From NCBI RefSeq assembly GCF_900101045.1, contig NZ_FNFN01000007.1, forward strand, positions 186,001-250,000: a stretch of DNA of 64,000 nt, read 5' to 3'. How positions within the stretch are numbered: position 1 is the stretch's first letter; the number at the start of each line of letters is the position of its first letter. A program made the translations under genes and the position numbers. A model generated the notes under the pieces. It ran no database searches and was not told where the DNA came from. It saw nothing but the letters and a program-made list of their open reading frames with translations. Shown piece after piece: positions 18,808-26,619 of this stretch. The stretch is from Nocardioides sp. YR527 (GTDB taxonomy: Bacteria; Actinomycetota; Actinomycetes; Propionibacteriales; Nocardioidaceae).

Positions 18808-18821
18808 GTGACGTCTCGGCC
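18727..18821. repeat. Palindromic repeat family B, second copy
   Basis: Outer arms 18727-18745 and 18800-18821 share the GTCACGTACG core with the copy at 6868. An inner hairpin GGCCGAGACGGCA/TGCCGTGTCGGCC has the same architecture. It overlaps the 3' end of the MFS gene and ends 12 bases before the mazG stop. Confidence 0.7.
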
Positions 18822-18832
18822 GACATGGGTGC

Positions 18833-19270
18833 CTATTCGGCGGGGTGGGTCCGCTCGGCGGCCTTGGCGGCCGACCAGAGCTGCTCGACCTCTTCGAGGG
18901 TGTAGCGGTGGCCGGTGCGTACCGCCTCGTCGGCCTCGGGGCCGAAGACGTGCGGGTTGCGGCGCTTCATCTTGGCTGTGAGGCCGGCGATGACGTCGTC
19001 CATGGTGAACTCGCCGGCCTCCTCCGCGATGGCGGCGTGGAAGTAGACCTGGAGCAGCAGGTCGCCGAGCTCCTCCTTGAGGTGCTCGGGGTCGGCCTCG
19101 TCGATGGCCTCGAGCACCTCGTCGGACTCCTCGCGCAGGTACTGCGCCAACGACGCGTGGGTCTGCGACGACTTCCACACGCAGCGCTCACGCATCAGCC
19201 GCATCAGGTCGAGGAACTCGACGAGCCCCTCCCCCGATGCGTACGTCCTGCCCTCGTCGGCTGGGCTCAA
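18833..19270 (-). CDS. mazG: MazG-type nucleotide pyrophosphohydrolase
   Basis: Hydrolyses (d)NTPs to monophosphates, for house-cleaning or ppGpp control. Conserved MazG elements are FLDLMRLMRERCVWKSSQTHASLAQYLREESDEVLEAID (the EExxE site) and KEELGDLLLQVYFHAAIAEE. From a TTG start that overlaps the NUDIX stop (TTGA) it has 145 residues, a single MazG domain, shorter than the roughly 325-residue mycobacterial form. A longer reading frame upstream looks non-coding. It forms a two-gene unit with the NUDIX-like gene. Confidence 0.82.
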   Translation of the reverse strand: MSPADEGRTYASGEGLVEFLDLMRLMRERCVWKSSQTHASLAQYLREESDEVLEAIDEADPEHLKEELGDLLLQVYFHAAIAEEAGEFTMDDVIAGLTAKMKRRNPHVFGPEADEAVRTGHRYTLEEVEQLWSAAKAAERTHPAE

Positions 19271-19848
19271 TCCAGGGCCCCGAACGCGCTCAGGCACTGC
19301 CGCAGCAGTGCGCCCCGACCACCCTCCATGTCGCCGACGACGCTGTCGGAGGCGGCCTCGGCCGGGGTCATCCAGGACAGCTCCAGGGCGTCCTGGCGCG
19401 GCTCGCACTCGCCGGTCACCGGGATGACGTAGACCAGCGAGACCGCGTGCTGGCGCGGGTCCTGGTAGCGCTCGCCGGGCCACGGGAAGTATTCGGCGAC
19501 CGTCACCGGCACCGTGGTCAGCGGCAGGGTCGGGAAGGCGACCGGGCCGAGGTCCTTCTCCAGGTTGCGCATCAGCGCGTCGCGGATCCGCTCACCGTGC
19601 AGCACGCGGCCGGAGACCAGCGACCGGGTGATCGTCCCGGTCGTGGGTGAGCCGCGCAGCAGCAGCCCGACCTCGGTGACCCGGCCGTCGGGGTCGACCC
19701 GCACCGGGACCGCCTCCACGTAGAGGATGGGCACGCGCCCGCGGGTCTCGCCCAGCTCCTCCTCGGAGAGCCACCCGGGCTCGGTGTCCCACTCGTTGCC
19801 GAAGGGCTCCTCAGGGAAGGACTGCTCGCCGAAAGCCTCCATCGTCAT
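19267..19848 (-). CDS. NUDIX-hydrolase-like protein (DUF4916 type)
   Basis: 193 residues from ATG 19848, with AGGA upstream. The sequence (EPGWLSEEELGETRGRVPILYVEAVPVRVDPDGRVTEVGLLLR ... SLVSGRVLHGERIRDALMRNLEKDLG) fits the NUDIX-related family named DUF4916, in which the classic NUDIX box is degenerate, so catalysis is uncertain. It is translationally coupled to mazG, which suggests a shared role in nucleotide sanitation (inference). Confidence 0.75.
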   Translation of the reverse strand: MTMEAFGEQSFPEEPFGNEWDTEPGWLSEEELGETRGRVPILYVEAVPVRVDPDGRVTEVGLLLRGSPTTGTITRSLVSGRVLHGERIRDALMRNLEKDLGPVAFPTLPLTTVPVTVAEYFPWPGERYQDPRQHAVSLVYVIPVTGECEPRQDALELSWMTPAEAASDSVVGDMEGGRGALLRQCLSAFGALD

Positions 19849-19908
19849 GCGTCGATCCTGCCAGACACGGGCGTACGTCATGGAGCAACGGCACCGTAGT
19901 GTGGACTC

Positions 19909-20304
19909 TCACCGACGCAGGAGGAGGAAGCTGTCGGCCTTGAACGCCTTCTCGACCATCCACCAGGAGAAGCCGTCGTAGTAGGGGCGCGCCTCGTCAC
20001 GGCCGAGAATCCGCGGCTGGGTGGCGGCGTGGTCGCGGCCCTTCCACGTGATCGTGCACTCGCCGGCCGCCAGCACGTTGCGGACCCAGTTGGTGCCGGC
20101 ACCCCACGGGAGCGTGATCATGAACTCGTCCTCGGTGTGCAGCAGCGCGACCGGGAGGCTCAGGTCGCGTCCGGTCTTGCGGCCCCGGTGGTGCACCACG
20201 GCCCAGAGCGGGAACAGGCGGCGTCCGGCCATGGTCCGCATCATCGGGGCGGTCGCCTTCGCCATCCGCCAGGAGTCGTTGCTGGGAGTGATCGTCGTCG
20301 TCAT
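19909..20304 (-). CDS. Deazaflavin-dependent nitroreductase-family oxidoreductase (DUF385)
   Basis: 131 residues from ATG 20304. The split-barrel family hallmark is present: PLWAVVHHRGRKTGRDLSLPVALLHTEDEFMITLPWGAGTNWVRNVLAAGECTITW. Such proteins use cofactor F420 to reduce unsaturated or nitro substrates. The conserved WVRNV and GRKTGR segments support the call; the substrate is unknown. No partner gene is obvious. Confidence 0.82.
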   Translation of the reverse strand: MTTTITPSNDSWRMAKATAPMMRTMAGRRLFPLWAVVHHRGRKTGRDLSLPVALLHTEDEFMITLPWGAGTNWVRNVLAAGECTITWKGRDHAATQPRILGRDEARPYYDGFSWWMVEKAFKADSFLLLRR

Positions 20305-20380
20305 GTTCCCCACTGTGCCGGGGGTCGCGGGGCCGTCGCTTCCCGGACAGTGGGCAGTCGGTGTGACGGGTTCCCGTCAG

Positions 20381-21421
20381 TCAGTCGGCGCCGTTGCGGA
20401 TCGCCCAGGCGGTGGCCTCGGCGCGGCTGCGTACGCCGAGCTTGCGATAGAGGTTGGCGGCGTGTCGCTCGACGGTGTGCTCGGTGATGCCGAGGTCTCG
20501 GGCGACCGAGGCATTGGTACGTCCCGTGGCGATCAGCCGCAGCACCTCGTGCTCACGCGTGGTCAGCGCCGTCGCCGCGCCCGGGGTGGGCACGGACCCG
20601 CGGTGCACCTCGCCGGTCAGGAACCAGCTGCTCGCCATCGCGAGATCCTGGGCCCCGCCCTCGACGAACAGCGTCGGCGTACTGCCCTCGAGCTCGACCA
20701 GCGTTCCGTTCCGGAGGCCGTCGGCCAGGCGCCGGGAGACCTCGACCGGGATCTGGCTCGCCGCCTGCCGGTGCAGTACGAGCGTCGGCGCCACCACCTG
20801 GTCGAGCAGCTCGCTGACGTCCATCCTAGCGGCCTCCGCGAACCAGTCGCGGGCGACCGCTGGGGTCGCGGCGGTGCGGAACGCCTCGGCGACCCGACCG
20901 GCGTTCTCACCCGACCCCCACCCCAGCCAGGCGGTCGCGGCGGCATCGGCGAAGAGGTCCCAGTCCTGCTCGACCAGCGACAGCAGCGCCTGCGTCTGCG
21001 CCGGGCTCATCGCCTCGCGCATCCGCGCCGCACCGCCGAACAGGAGCATCCGGTCGACGCGTTGCGGGTTGGCCGCCGCGTACGCCACCGCGGTCGTGAC
21101 CGCGTGGTAGTAGCCGAGCAGGTTGACCCGGTCGGCGCCGACCGCCTCGATGACGGCTTCCAGATCGCGGACGTGCGCGTCGAGGCCGAGGTCACCGGCC
21201 CGGCGGTCGGAGGAGCCGGTGCCGCGGCCGTCGTAGAGCACGAGCGTCAGATCCTGGCTCAGCCGCTCGTAGGCCATCCGCAGCGCGGGCACCCGCCACT
21301 GCGCCCGGATGTTGCTGAGCGAGGGCATCCAGATCGTCACCGGCCCGCTCCCGACGGCCTGGTAGGCGATCGCGATGTCGTCGCTGGTCTGCGCGTAGCG
21401 CACCTCTGGCTCGCCGCTCAC
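20381..21421 (-). CDS. LuxR-type regulator with alpha/beta-hydrolase sensor domain
   Basis: 346 residues from GTG 21421. Residues 1-265 follow the alpha/beta-hydrolase fold (EVRYAQTSDDIAIAYQAVGSGP; VLYDGRGTGSSDRRAGD; nucleophile elbow LLGYYHAVTTAVAYA; APTLVLHRQAASQIPVEVSRRLADGL). The C-terminal 65 residues are a LuxR helix-turn-helix (LTTREHEVLRLIATGRTNASVARDLGITEHTVERHAANLYRKLG). The elbow has Tyr where the catalytic Ser of GxSxG should be, so the domain probably senses a ligand rather than hydrolysing it. It is divergent from a small unknown gene. Confidence 0.85.
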   Translation of the reverse strand: MSGEPEVRYAQTSDDIAIAYQAVGSGPVTIWMPSLSNIRAQWRVPALRMAYERLSQDLTLVLYDGRGTGSSDRRAGDLGLDAHVRDLEAVIEAVGADRVNLLGYYHAVTTAVAYAAANPQRVDRMLLFGGAARMREAMSPAQTQALLSLVEQDWDLFADAAATAWLGWGSGENAGRVAEAFRTAATPAVARDWFAEAARMDVSELLDQVVAPTLVLHRQAASQIPVEVSRRLADGLRNGTLVELEGSTPTLFVEGGAQDLAMASSWFLTGEVHRGSVPTPGAATALTTREHEVLRLIATGRTNASVARDLGITEHTVERHAANLYRKLGVRSRAEATAWAIRNGAD

Positions 21422-21464
21422 ACGCTCATTCTTGCGTGTGGGTGGTCCCAGTAGCGTCGTCGCC

Positions 21465-21842
21465 ATGAACCGAGTCCTCCTCGTCGGGCTGGCGCCCGAG
21501 TCAGTCGACCTCTCCGACGCACCGATCGACCTGGCCACGCTGAAGGAGCGGATCGCCGTCGGCAACGCGCAGGTCGCCGATGCCGGCTACGACGCGCTCT
21601 CCTGCGAGATCGGCACCGGCGTCGACGACGCCGTCACGCAGGTCCGTCAGGCACTCCAGAAGCAGCCCTGGGACATCGTGATGATCGGCGGCGGGATCCG
21701 GGCGATCCCGGCCCACACCGAGCTCTTCGAGGCGATCGTCAACCTGGTCCACGAGCTCGCGCCGGGCGCCCGCTTCGCCTTCAACGCCGGCCCCGACACG
21801 ACGCTGGCGGCGCTGCGCCGCGCAGCCGACGACCGGGGCTGA
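21465..21842 (+). CDS. Small conserved-looking protein, function unknown
   Basis: 125 residues from ATG 21465. Alternating strands and helices (NRVLLVGLAPESVDLSD, DALSCEIGTGVDDAVTQVRQALQKQPWDIVMIGGGIRAIPAHTELFEAIVNLVHELAPGARFAFNAGPDTTLAALRRAA) suggest a Rossmann-like or response-receiver-like fold, without phosphorylation or nucleotide motifs I can name. It is divergent from the LuxR/hydrolase regulator, 43 bases away, and may be its target. Confidence 0.65.
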   Translation: MNRVLLVGLAPESVDLSDAPIDLATLKERIAVGNAQVADAGYDALSCEIGTGVDDAVTQVRQALQKQPWDIVMIGGGIRAIPAHTELFEAIVNLVHELAPGARFAFNAGPDTTLAALRRAADDRG

Positions 21843-21849
21843 CCCGCCC

Positions 21850-22302
21850 TCAGTCGCGGAGCCGCTTCACGGCGGCGTCGTAGAGCGTCTGCGCCGCCTC
21901 GGCGGCCGCATCGGCGGCGGCGTGCGTCACCGGCTTGCCGAGATAGTTGTTGGCGTTGCGGTCCAGGCGCATCACGTCGTAGTGGGCGGCCGCGTCGCGC
22001 GGCGGCGGAGTGTCGAAGATGGCGGCCAGGAACCTGCCGACCTTCACATGGCCACCGGCGCCGTACGTCGTCTTGTAGCCGTAGCCCGCGAGCACGGCCT
22101 CGCCCACGTCGTGCGCGGCCTTGTAGGCGAGGTTGTAGCGGTTCTCGGTCCGGGTGACGTTGGGTACGTCGGCGAGGGCCGACTCCGCGCCGGCGAGGAA
22201 GGCACGGGCCTTCTTCTCGTCGGGCCTCACGGCGCGCAGGGCGCCGGAGCGTACGAGCGCGTCAACCGTCTTCTGCTGTGCCGGGGTCAGCGGCAGGGCC
22301 AT
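21850..22302 (-). CDS. HEPN-like partner of the upstream nucleotidyltransferase
   Basis: 150 residues; ATG 22302 has GGAGGT eight bases upstream inside the end of the nucleotidyltransferase gene. It is all-helical (TENRYNLAYKAAHDVGEAVLAGYG; HYDVMRLDRNANNYLGKPVTHAAADAAAEAAQTLYDAAVKRL), typical of HEPN proteins paired with MNT nucleotidyltransferases. A possible R-x4-H site (RDAAAH) is present but lies earlier than in HepT toxins, so RNase activity is uncertain. The 41-base overlap with the upstream gene suggests coupled translation. Confidence 0.65.
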   Translation of the reverse strand: MALPLTPAQQKTVDALVRSGALRAVRPDEKKARAFLAGAESALADVPNVTRTENRYNLAYKAAHDVGEAVLAGYGYKTTYGAGGHVKVGRFLAAIFDTPPPRDAAAHYDVMRLDRNANNYLGKPVTHAAADAAAEAAQTLYDAAVKRLRD

Positions 22303-22900
22303 CCGGTCCACCTCCGTAGATCTCGATCACCGGGCTGGCCCGGACCTCCTCGAGGAACCCGGTCTGCTCCTCGGCCTCCTCCGGACTCATGATCGTCGGG
22401 TTGACGATCCGCCCGACGCTGTCGGAGACCTCCCGGCAGACCCGATAGACGGCCCGCGCGTCGGGGGTGCCGATCACCATCAGGTCGATGTCGTTCGGCG
22501 GTGGCCCCGACTCCCCCCTTGCCCGGGCCGCGAACGACCCGAAGAGGAACGCCCGCTCGATCCCGTCGATGTCCTCGAGGGCCTCCCGGAGCAGCACGAC
22601 CGGGCCGGTGACCGTCAGCAGGATCTCCCGCGTAGGCGCGAGCAGCGGGCTCTGCTCGTTGCCCTTCACGAGCCGGGTCCGCCCCACTCGGCGATCGACG
22701 AGCAGCCCCGCGTCGAGCAGCCGCGCGACCTCGCGATGAACCGTCGGATAGGGCAGCCCAGCCCGCTCGGCGAGCTCGGTCATGCTCATCTCCTCGGCCG
22801 GGAGCAACAGCTCCGAGAGCAGCAGCGCCTGCGCCTCCGACCGGAACAGAGGCGCGAGCACCGGAGCCTGGTTTCTCACAAAATGGATAATAACCTCCAT
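22262..22900 (-). CDS. Winged-helix / MNT-type nucleotidyltransferase fusion
   Basis: 212 residues. Residues about 25-80 form a winged helix (MTELAERAGLPYPTVHREVARLLDAGLLVDRRVGRTRLVKGN). Residues about 100-165 form a minimal nucleotidyltransferase (LFGSFAARARGE...NDIDLMVIG) with catalytic Asp 137 and 139. MNT partners adenylylate HEPN toxins, so this may be a self-regulating antitoxin for the following HEPN gene. ATG 22900 has no Shine-Dalgarno; it sits inside a perfect dyad, suggesting leaderless, autoregulated expression. GTG 22879 is an alternative start. It begins 18 bases after mfd. Confidence 0.75.
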   Translation of the reverse strand: MEVIIHFVRNQAPVLAPLFRSEAQALLLSELLLPAEEMSMTELAERAGLPYPTVHREVARLLDAGLLVDRRVGRTRLVKGNEQSPLLAPTREILLTVTGPVVLLREALEDIDGIERAFLFGSFAARARGESGPPPNDIDLMVIGTPDARAVYRVCREVSDSVGRIVNPTIMSPEEAEEQTGFLEEVRASPVIEIYGGGPDGPAADPGTAEDG

Positions 22901-22906
22901 TTTGTG
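22877..22906. promoter_or_regulatory. Operator dyad CACAAAATGGA-N8-TCCATTTTGTG
   Basis: 11-bp perfect arms (22877-22887, 22896-22906) covering the ATG at 22900 of the winged-helix/MNT gene. TACATAT a few bases upstream could be a -10 element. A winged-helix protein bound here would block its own leaderless transcript. Confidence 0.65.
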
Positions 22907-22918
22907 GATATGTAACCC

Positions 22919-25900
22919 CTAGGTGAGCGGGTCGATGATGGCGTCGATGACGACCCGGGCCCAGTCGAGGAGATCCGGGCCGTCGAGGGGCTTGGCGGGG
23001 AAGCCCGAGGAGACCGGGCGCGGGACCATGATGGTGTCCAGCTGCGGCTTGACCAGGGACTTCGGGTACATCCGGTTCAGCCGGACGACACGGGAGTCGG
23101 GCAGCGAGACCGGGTGGAAGCGTACGTTCTTGCCGGCCAGGGTGACCTCGGAGACGCCGGCCTGGCGGGCGCGGGCGCGGAAGCGGGCGACCTGGAGCAG
23201 CGAGGAGACCTCCGCGGGCGGCTTGCCGTAGCGGTCGAGCAGCTCGGCGGCGACCGACTCCACATCCTCGTCGGAGCGGACCTCGGCCAGGCGCTTGTAG
23301 ATCTCCAGCCGCAGCCGCTCGGAGGGGATGTAGTCGTGGGGCAGGTGGGCGTCGACGGGGAGCTCGATGCGTACCTCGTTGAGCTCCTCGGCGGCGCCGT
23401 CGGGGCCGGCCTTGAACTCGGCGACGGCCTCACCGACCAGCCGTACGTAGAGATCGAAGCCGACGTCGGCGATGTGGCCGGACTGCTCGCCACCGAGCAG
23501 GTTGCCGGCGCCACGGATCTCGAGGTCCTTCATCGCGATCGCCATGCCGCCACCGAGGTCGGAGTGTTGCGCCAAGGTCGCGAGCCGCTCGTGGGCGGTC
23601 TCGGTCAGCGGCTTCTCCCCGGGGTAGAGGAAGTAGGCGTAGGCGCGCTCGCGGGACCTTCCCACACGGCCGCGCAGCTGGTGGAGCTGGGACAACCCCA
23701 GCGTGTCGGCGCGCTCGATGATCATCGTGTTGGCGTTGGAGACGTCGAGGCCGGACTCGACGAGCGTGGTGCAGACGAGCACGTCGAACTCCTTCTCCCA
23801 GAAGTCGACCATCACCTGCTCGAGCTGCTTCTCGTTCATCTGGCCGTGGGCGACCGCGACCCGCGCCTCCGGCACCAGCTCGCGGATCCGCGCGGCCGCC
23901 TTCTCGATCGAGTTGACCCGGTTGTGGATGTAGAAGACCTGCCCCTCGCGGAGCAGCTCACGCCGCACCGCGGCGACGATCTGGCGGTCCTCATAGGCCC
24001 CGACGTACGTCAGGACCGGGTGTCGCTCCTCGGGCGGTGTGGTGATCGTGGACATCTCCCGGATGCCGGTGATCGACATCTCCAGGGTGCGTGGGATCGG
24101 GGTCGCGGACATGGACAGGAAGTCGACGGAGGTGCGCAGGCGCTTCATCGCCTCCTTGTGCTCGACGCCGAAACGCTGCTCCTCGTCGACGATGATCATG
24201 CCGAGGTCCTTGAACCGGATGTCCTTGTTGAACAGGCGGTGGGTGCCGACCACGATGTCGATGGTGCCGTCGGCGAGGCCGGCCATGACCTCGGCGGCCT
24301 CCTTGTCGGTCTGGAAGCGGGACAGGCCGCGTACGTTGACCGGGAACCCGGACATCCGCTCCATGAAGGTCGACAGGTGCTGGGAGACCAGCAGCGTCGT
24401 CGGCACCAGCACGGCGACCTGCTTGCCGTCCTGGACCGCCTTGAACGCCGCGCGCACCGCGATCTCGGTCTTGCCGTAGCCGACGTCACCGCAGACCAGC
24501 CGGTCCATCGGCACCGGCCGCATCATGTCCTGCTTGACCTCGTCGATGACGGCGAGCTGGTCGGCGGTCTCCTGGAACGGGAAGGCGTCCTCGAGCTCGC
24601 GCTGCCAGGGGTTGTCGGGGCCGAACTGGAAGCCCTTGGTGGCCTGCCGGGCGGCGTAGAGCTTGATCAGCTCGGCGGCGATCTCTCTTACTGCCTTGCG
24701 GGCGCGGGCCTTCCGCTTCTGCCAGTCGGCACCGCCGAGCCGGTCGAGGCTCGGCTGCTCGCCGCCGACGTACCTGGTCACCTGGTCGAGGGCGTCGGCC
24801 GGGACGTAGAGCCGGTCGGCCGGCCCGCCGCGCTTGGAGGCGCCGTACTCCAGGACGAGGTATTCGCGGGTCGCGCCCTGCACCTCGCGCTGCCTCATCT
24901 CGATGAACTGGCCGACGCCGTGCTGCTCGTGGACGACGTAGTCGCCGGGCTTGAGCTCGAGCGGGTCGATCTGCTTCTTGCGCCGCGCCGGCATCTTGAC
25001 CATGTCGCGCGTGGACGACTTCTGCCCGGAGATGTCCTCGCCGGTGAGCACCACGAGCTGGTTGCCCTCGTCGAGGAAGCCGTGGGTCAGGCGGGCATGG
25101 ACGACGGTGACGGTCTTGTGGACGGGCTTGGCGGTCTCGGGGTCGTCCTCGGCGAGGCGGGCCGGGACGTCGCGCTCCCCCAGGGCCTCGACCGTACGCT
25201 GCGCCGTGCCGTGCGCGGGCTGGACCACGACCACGCGATAGGAGTCGTCGCGCCAGCTCTCGATGTCTGTCAGCGCGGCCGCGGTGTCGCCGCGGTAGGC
25301 CTTCGCCGGCTGCCAGTCGATCTTGCGGGCGGGGACGCCGACGACGTCCGGGTCGGTCTCGGCCGCCTGGTCGTCGAGGCCGAACGGGCTGACCGACCAC
25401 CACGGCTTGCCCAGGGCGATGGCGTGGGCGCGTACGTCGGCGAGGTCGCGGTAGGAGGCCGCGGAGAGGTCGATCGGGGCGACTCCCCCGCTGGCCGCGG
25501 CGGCCCAGGAGGCACCGAGGAACTCCTCGGCGGTGGCGACCAGGTCGTGGGCGCGGCTGCGGATCCGCTCGGGGTCGAGCAGCAGGACGTGGCTGTCCTC
25601 CGGGATCAGGTCGAGCAGCAGCTCCATGTCGTCGACGAGCGCGGGCGCGAGCGACTCCATGCCGTCGACCGCGATCCCGGCGGCGATCTTGTCGGTGAGC
25701 TCGATCAGGGTGGGGTGGGCCTCGCCCAGCTTTCGCGCTCGGTCGCGGACCTCCGGGGTGAGCAGGAGCTCGCGGCACGGCGGCGCCCACAGCCGCTCGG
25801 TCTCGCCGCCGTGCTCGGCGGGGATGGCGCGCTGGTCGGCGACCGCGAAGTGGCGGATCGAGTCGACCTCGTCGCCCCAGAACTCCACACGGACCGGGTG

Positions 25901-26500
25901 TTCCTCGGTCGGCGGGAAGACGTCGACGATGCCGCCGCGGACCGCGAACTCGCCACGCTTCTCGACCAGGTCGACGCGGGAGTAGGCCGCGTCGGCGAGC
26001 TTCACGACGACGTCGTCGAGACTCGCCTCCTGACCCTTGATCAGCTCCACCGGCTCCAGGTCGCCGAGGCCCTTGACCTGCGGCTGCAGCACGCTGCGGA
26101 CCGGGGCGACGACCACCTTCAGCGGGCCGTGCACCCCGTCGGCGTCCGGGTGGCGGAGGCGGCGGAGCACCGCGAGCCGACGCCCGACCGTGTCGCTGCG
26201 CGGGGAGAGCCGCTCGTGCGGCAGCGTCTCCCAGCTCGGGTAGTAGGCGACCGTGTCGGGCGGCAGCAGGTCGGTCAGGTCGTTGACCAGGTCCTCGGCC
26301 TCGCGCGAGGTGGCGGTGACCGCGAGGACGGTGCGCTCCTGACGTACGAGACCGGTGACCACGAACGGGCGCAGCGCCTCCGGCCCGGTGACGTCGAGCG
26401 CCAGCATCCGGCCGCCCTTGGCCTCCGCCATCACCTCGCTCAGGGCAGCATCGCGCAGGACGAGATCGGCGAGCGGGGCGAGGATCACGGGTGGCTCCAT
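22919..26500 (-). CDS. mfd: Transcription-repair coupling factor
   Basis: ATP-dependent translocase that removes stalled RNA polymerase and recruits UvrA. 1193 residues from ATG 26500, a normal length. In order: UvrB-like N-terminal module (PPDTVAYYPSWETLPHERLSPRSDTVGRRLAVLRRL), CarD-like RNA-polymerase-interacting domain (LELKPGDYVVHEQHGVGQF, about 515-575), RecG-like helicase with GDVGYGKTEIAVRAAF (about 670), DEEQRFG, SATPIPRTLEM and GRVGRS, and a C-terminal TRCF domain (LPHDYIPSERLRLEIYKRLA). No good ribosome binding site precedes the start, and an upstream extension is not excluded. Confidence 0.96.
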   Translation of the reverse strand: MEPPVILAPLADLVLRDAALSEVMAEAKGGRMLALDVTGPEALRPFVVTGLVRQERTVLAVTATSREAEDLVNDLTDLLPPDTVAYYPSWETLPHERLSPRSDTVGRRLAVLRRLRHPDADGVHGPLKVVVAPVRSVLQPQVKGLGDLEPVELIKGQEASLDDVVVKLADAAYSRVDLVEKRGEFAVRGGIVDVFPPTEEHPVRVEFWGDEVDSIRHFAVADQRAIPAEHGGETERLWAPPCRELLLTPEVRDRARKLGEAHPTLIELTDKIAAGIAVDGMESLAPALVDDMELLLDLIPEDSHVLLLDPERIRSRAHDLVATAEEFLGASWAAAASGGVAPIDLSAASYRDLADVRAHAIALGKPWWSVSPFGLDDQAAETDPDVVGVPARKIDWQPAKAYRGDTAAALTDIESWRDDSYRVVVVQPAHGTAQRTVEALGERDVPARLAEDDPETAKPVHKTVTVVHARLTHGFLDEGNQLVVLTGEDISGQKSSTRDMVKMPARRKKQIDPLELKPGDYVVHEQHGVGQFIEMRQREVQGATREYLVLEYGASKRGGPADRLYVPADALDQVTRYVGGEQPSLDRLGGADWQKRKARARKAVREIAAELIKLYAARQATKGFQFGPDNPWQRELEDAFPFQETADQLAVIDEVKQDMMRPVPMDRLVCGDVGYGKTEIAVRAAFKAVQDGKQVAVLVPTTLLVSQHLSTFMERMSGFPVNVRGLSRFQTDKEAAEVMAGLADGTIDIVVGTHRLFNKDIRFKDLGMIIVDEEQRFGVEHKEAMKRLRTSVDFLSMSATPIPRTLEMSITGIREMSTITTPPEERHPVLTYVGAYEDRQIVAAVRRELLREGQVFYIHNRVNSIEKAAARIRELVPEARVAVAHGQMNEKQLEQVMVDFWEKEFDVLVCTTLVESGLDVSNANTMIIERADTLGLSQLHQLRGRVGRSRERAYAYFLYPGEKPLTETAHERLATLAQHSDLGGGMAIAMKDLEIRGAGNLLGGEQSGHIADVGFDLYVRLVGEAVAEFKAGPDGAAEELNEVRIELPVDAHLPHDYIPSERLRLEIYKRLAEVRSDEDVESVAAELLDRYGKPPAEVSSLLQVARFRARARQAGVSEVTLAGKNVRFHPVSLPDSRVVRLNRMYPKSLVKPQLDTIMVPRPVSSGFPAKPLDGPDLLDWARVVIDAIIDPLT

Positions 26501-26619
26501 GGTGGTGGGACAAGCACGAGAGCCCCCGGCCAGCGACGGCAGGGGGTGCGGGACCAGTCTAGGAGACGTACGTAAAGACGTTTGACTTCGAGCGCACACC
26601 AAGCCGGAGCGTGGGTCTC

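Noticed and set aside
23114-26575. 1153-residue open frame opposite mfd
   Set aside because: Antisense shadow: composition is repetitive and no domain is recognisable, while Mfd is unmistakable.
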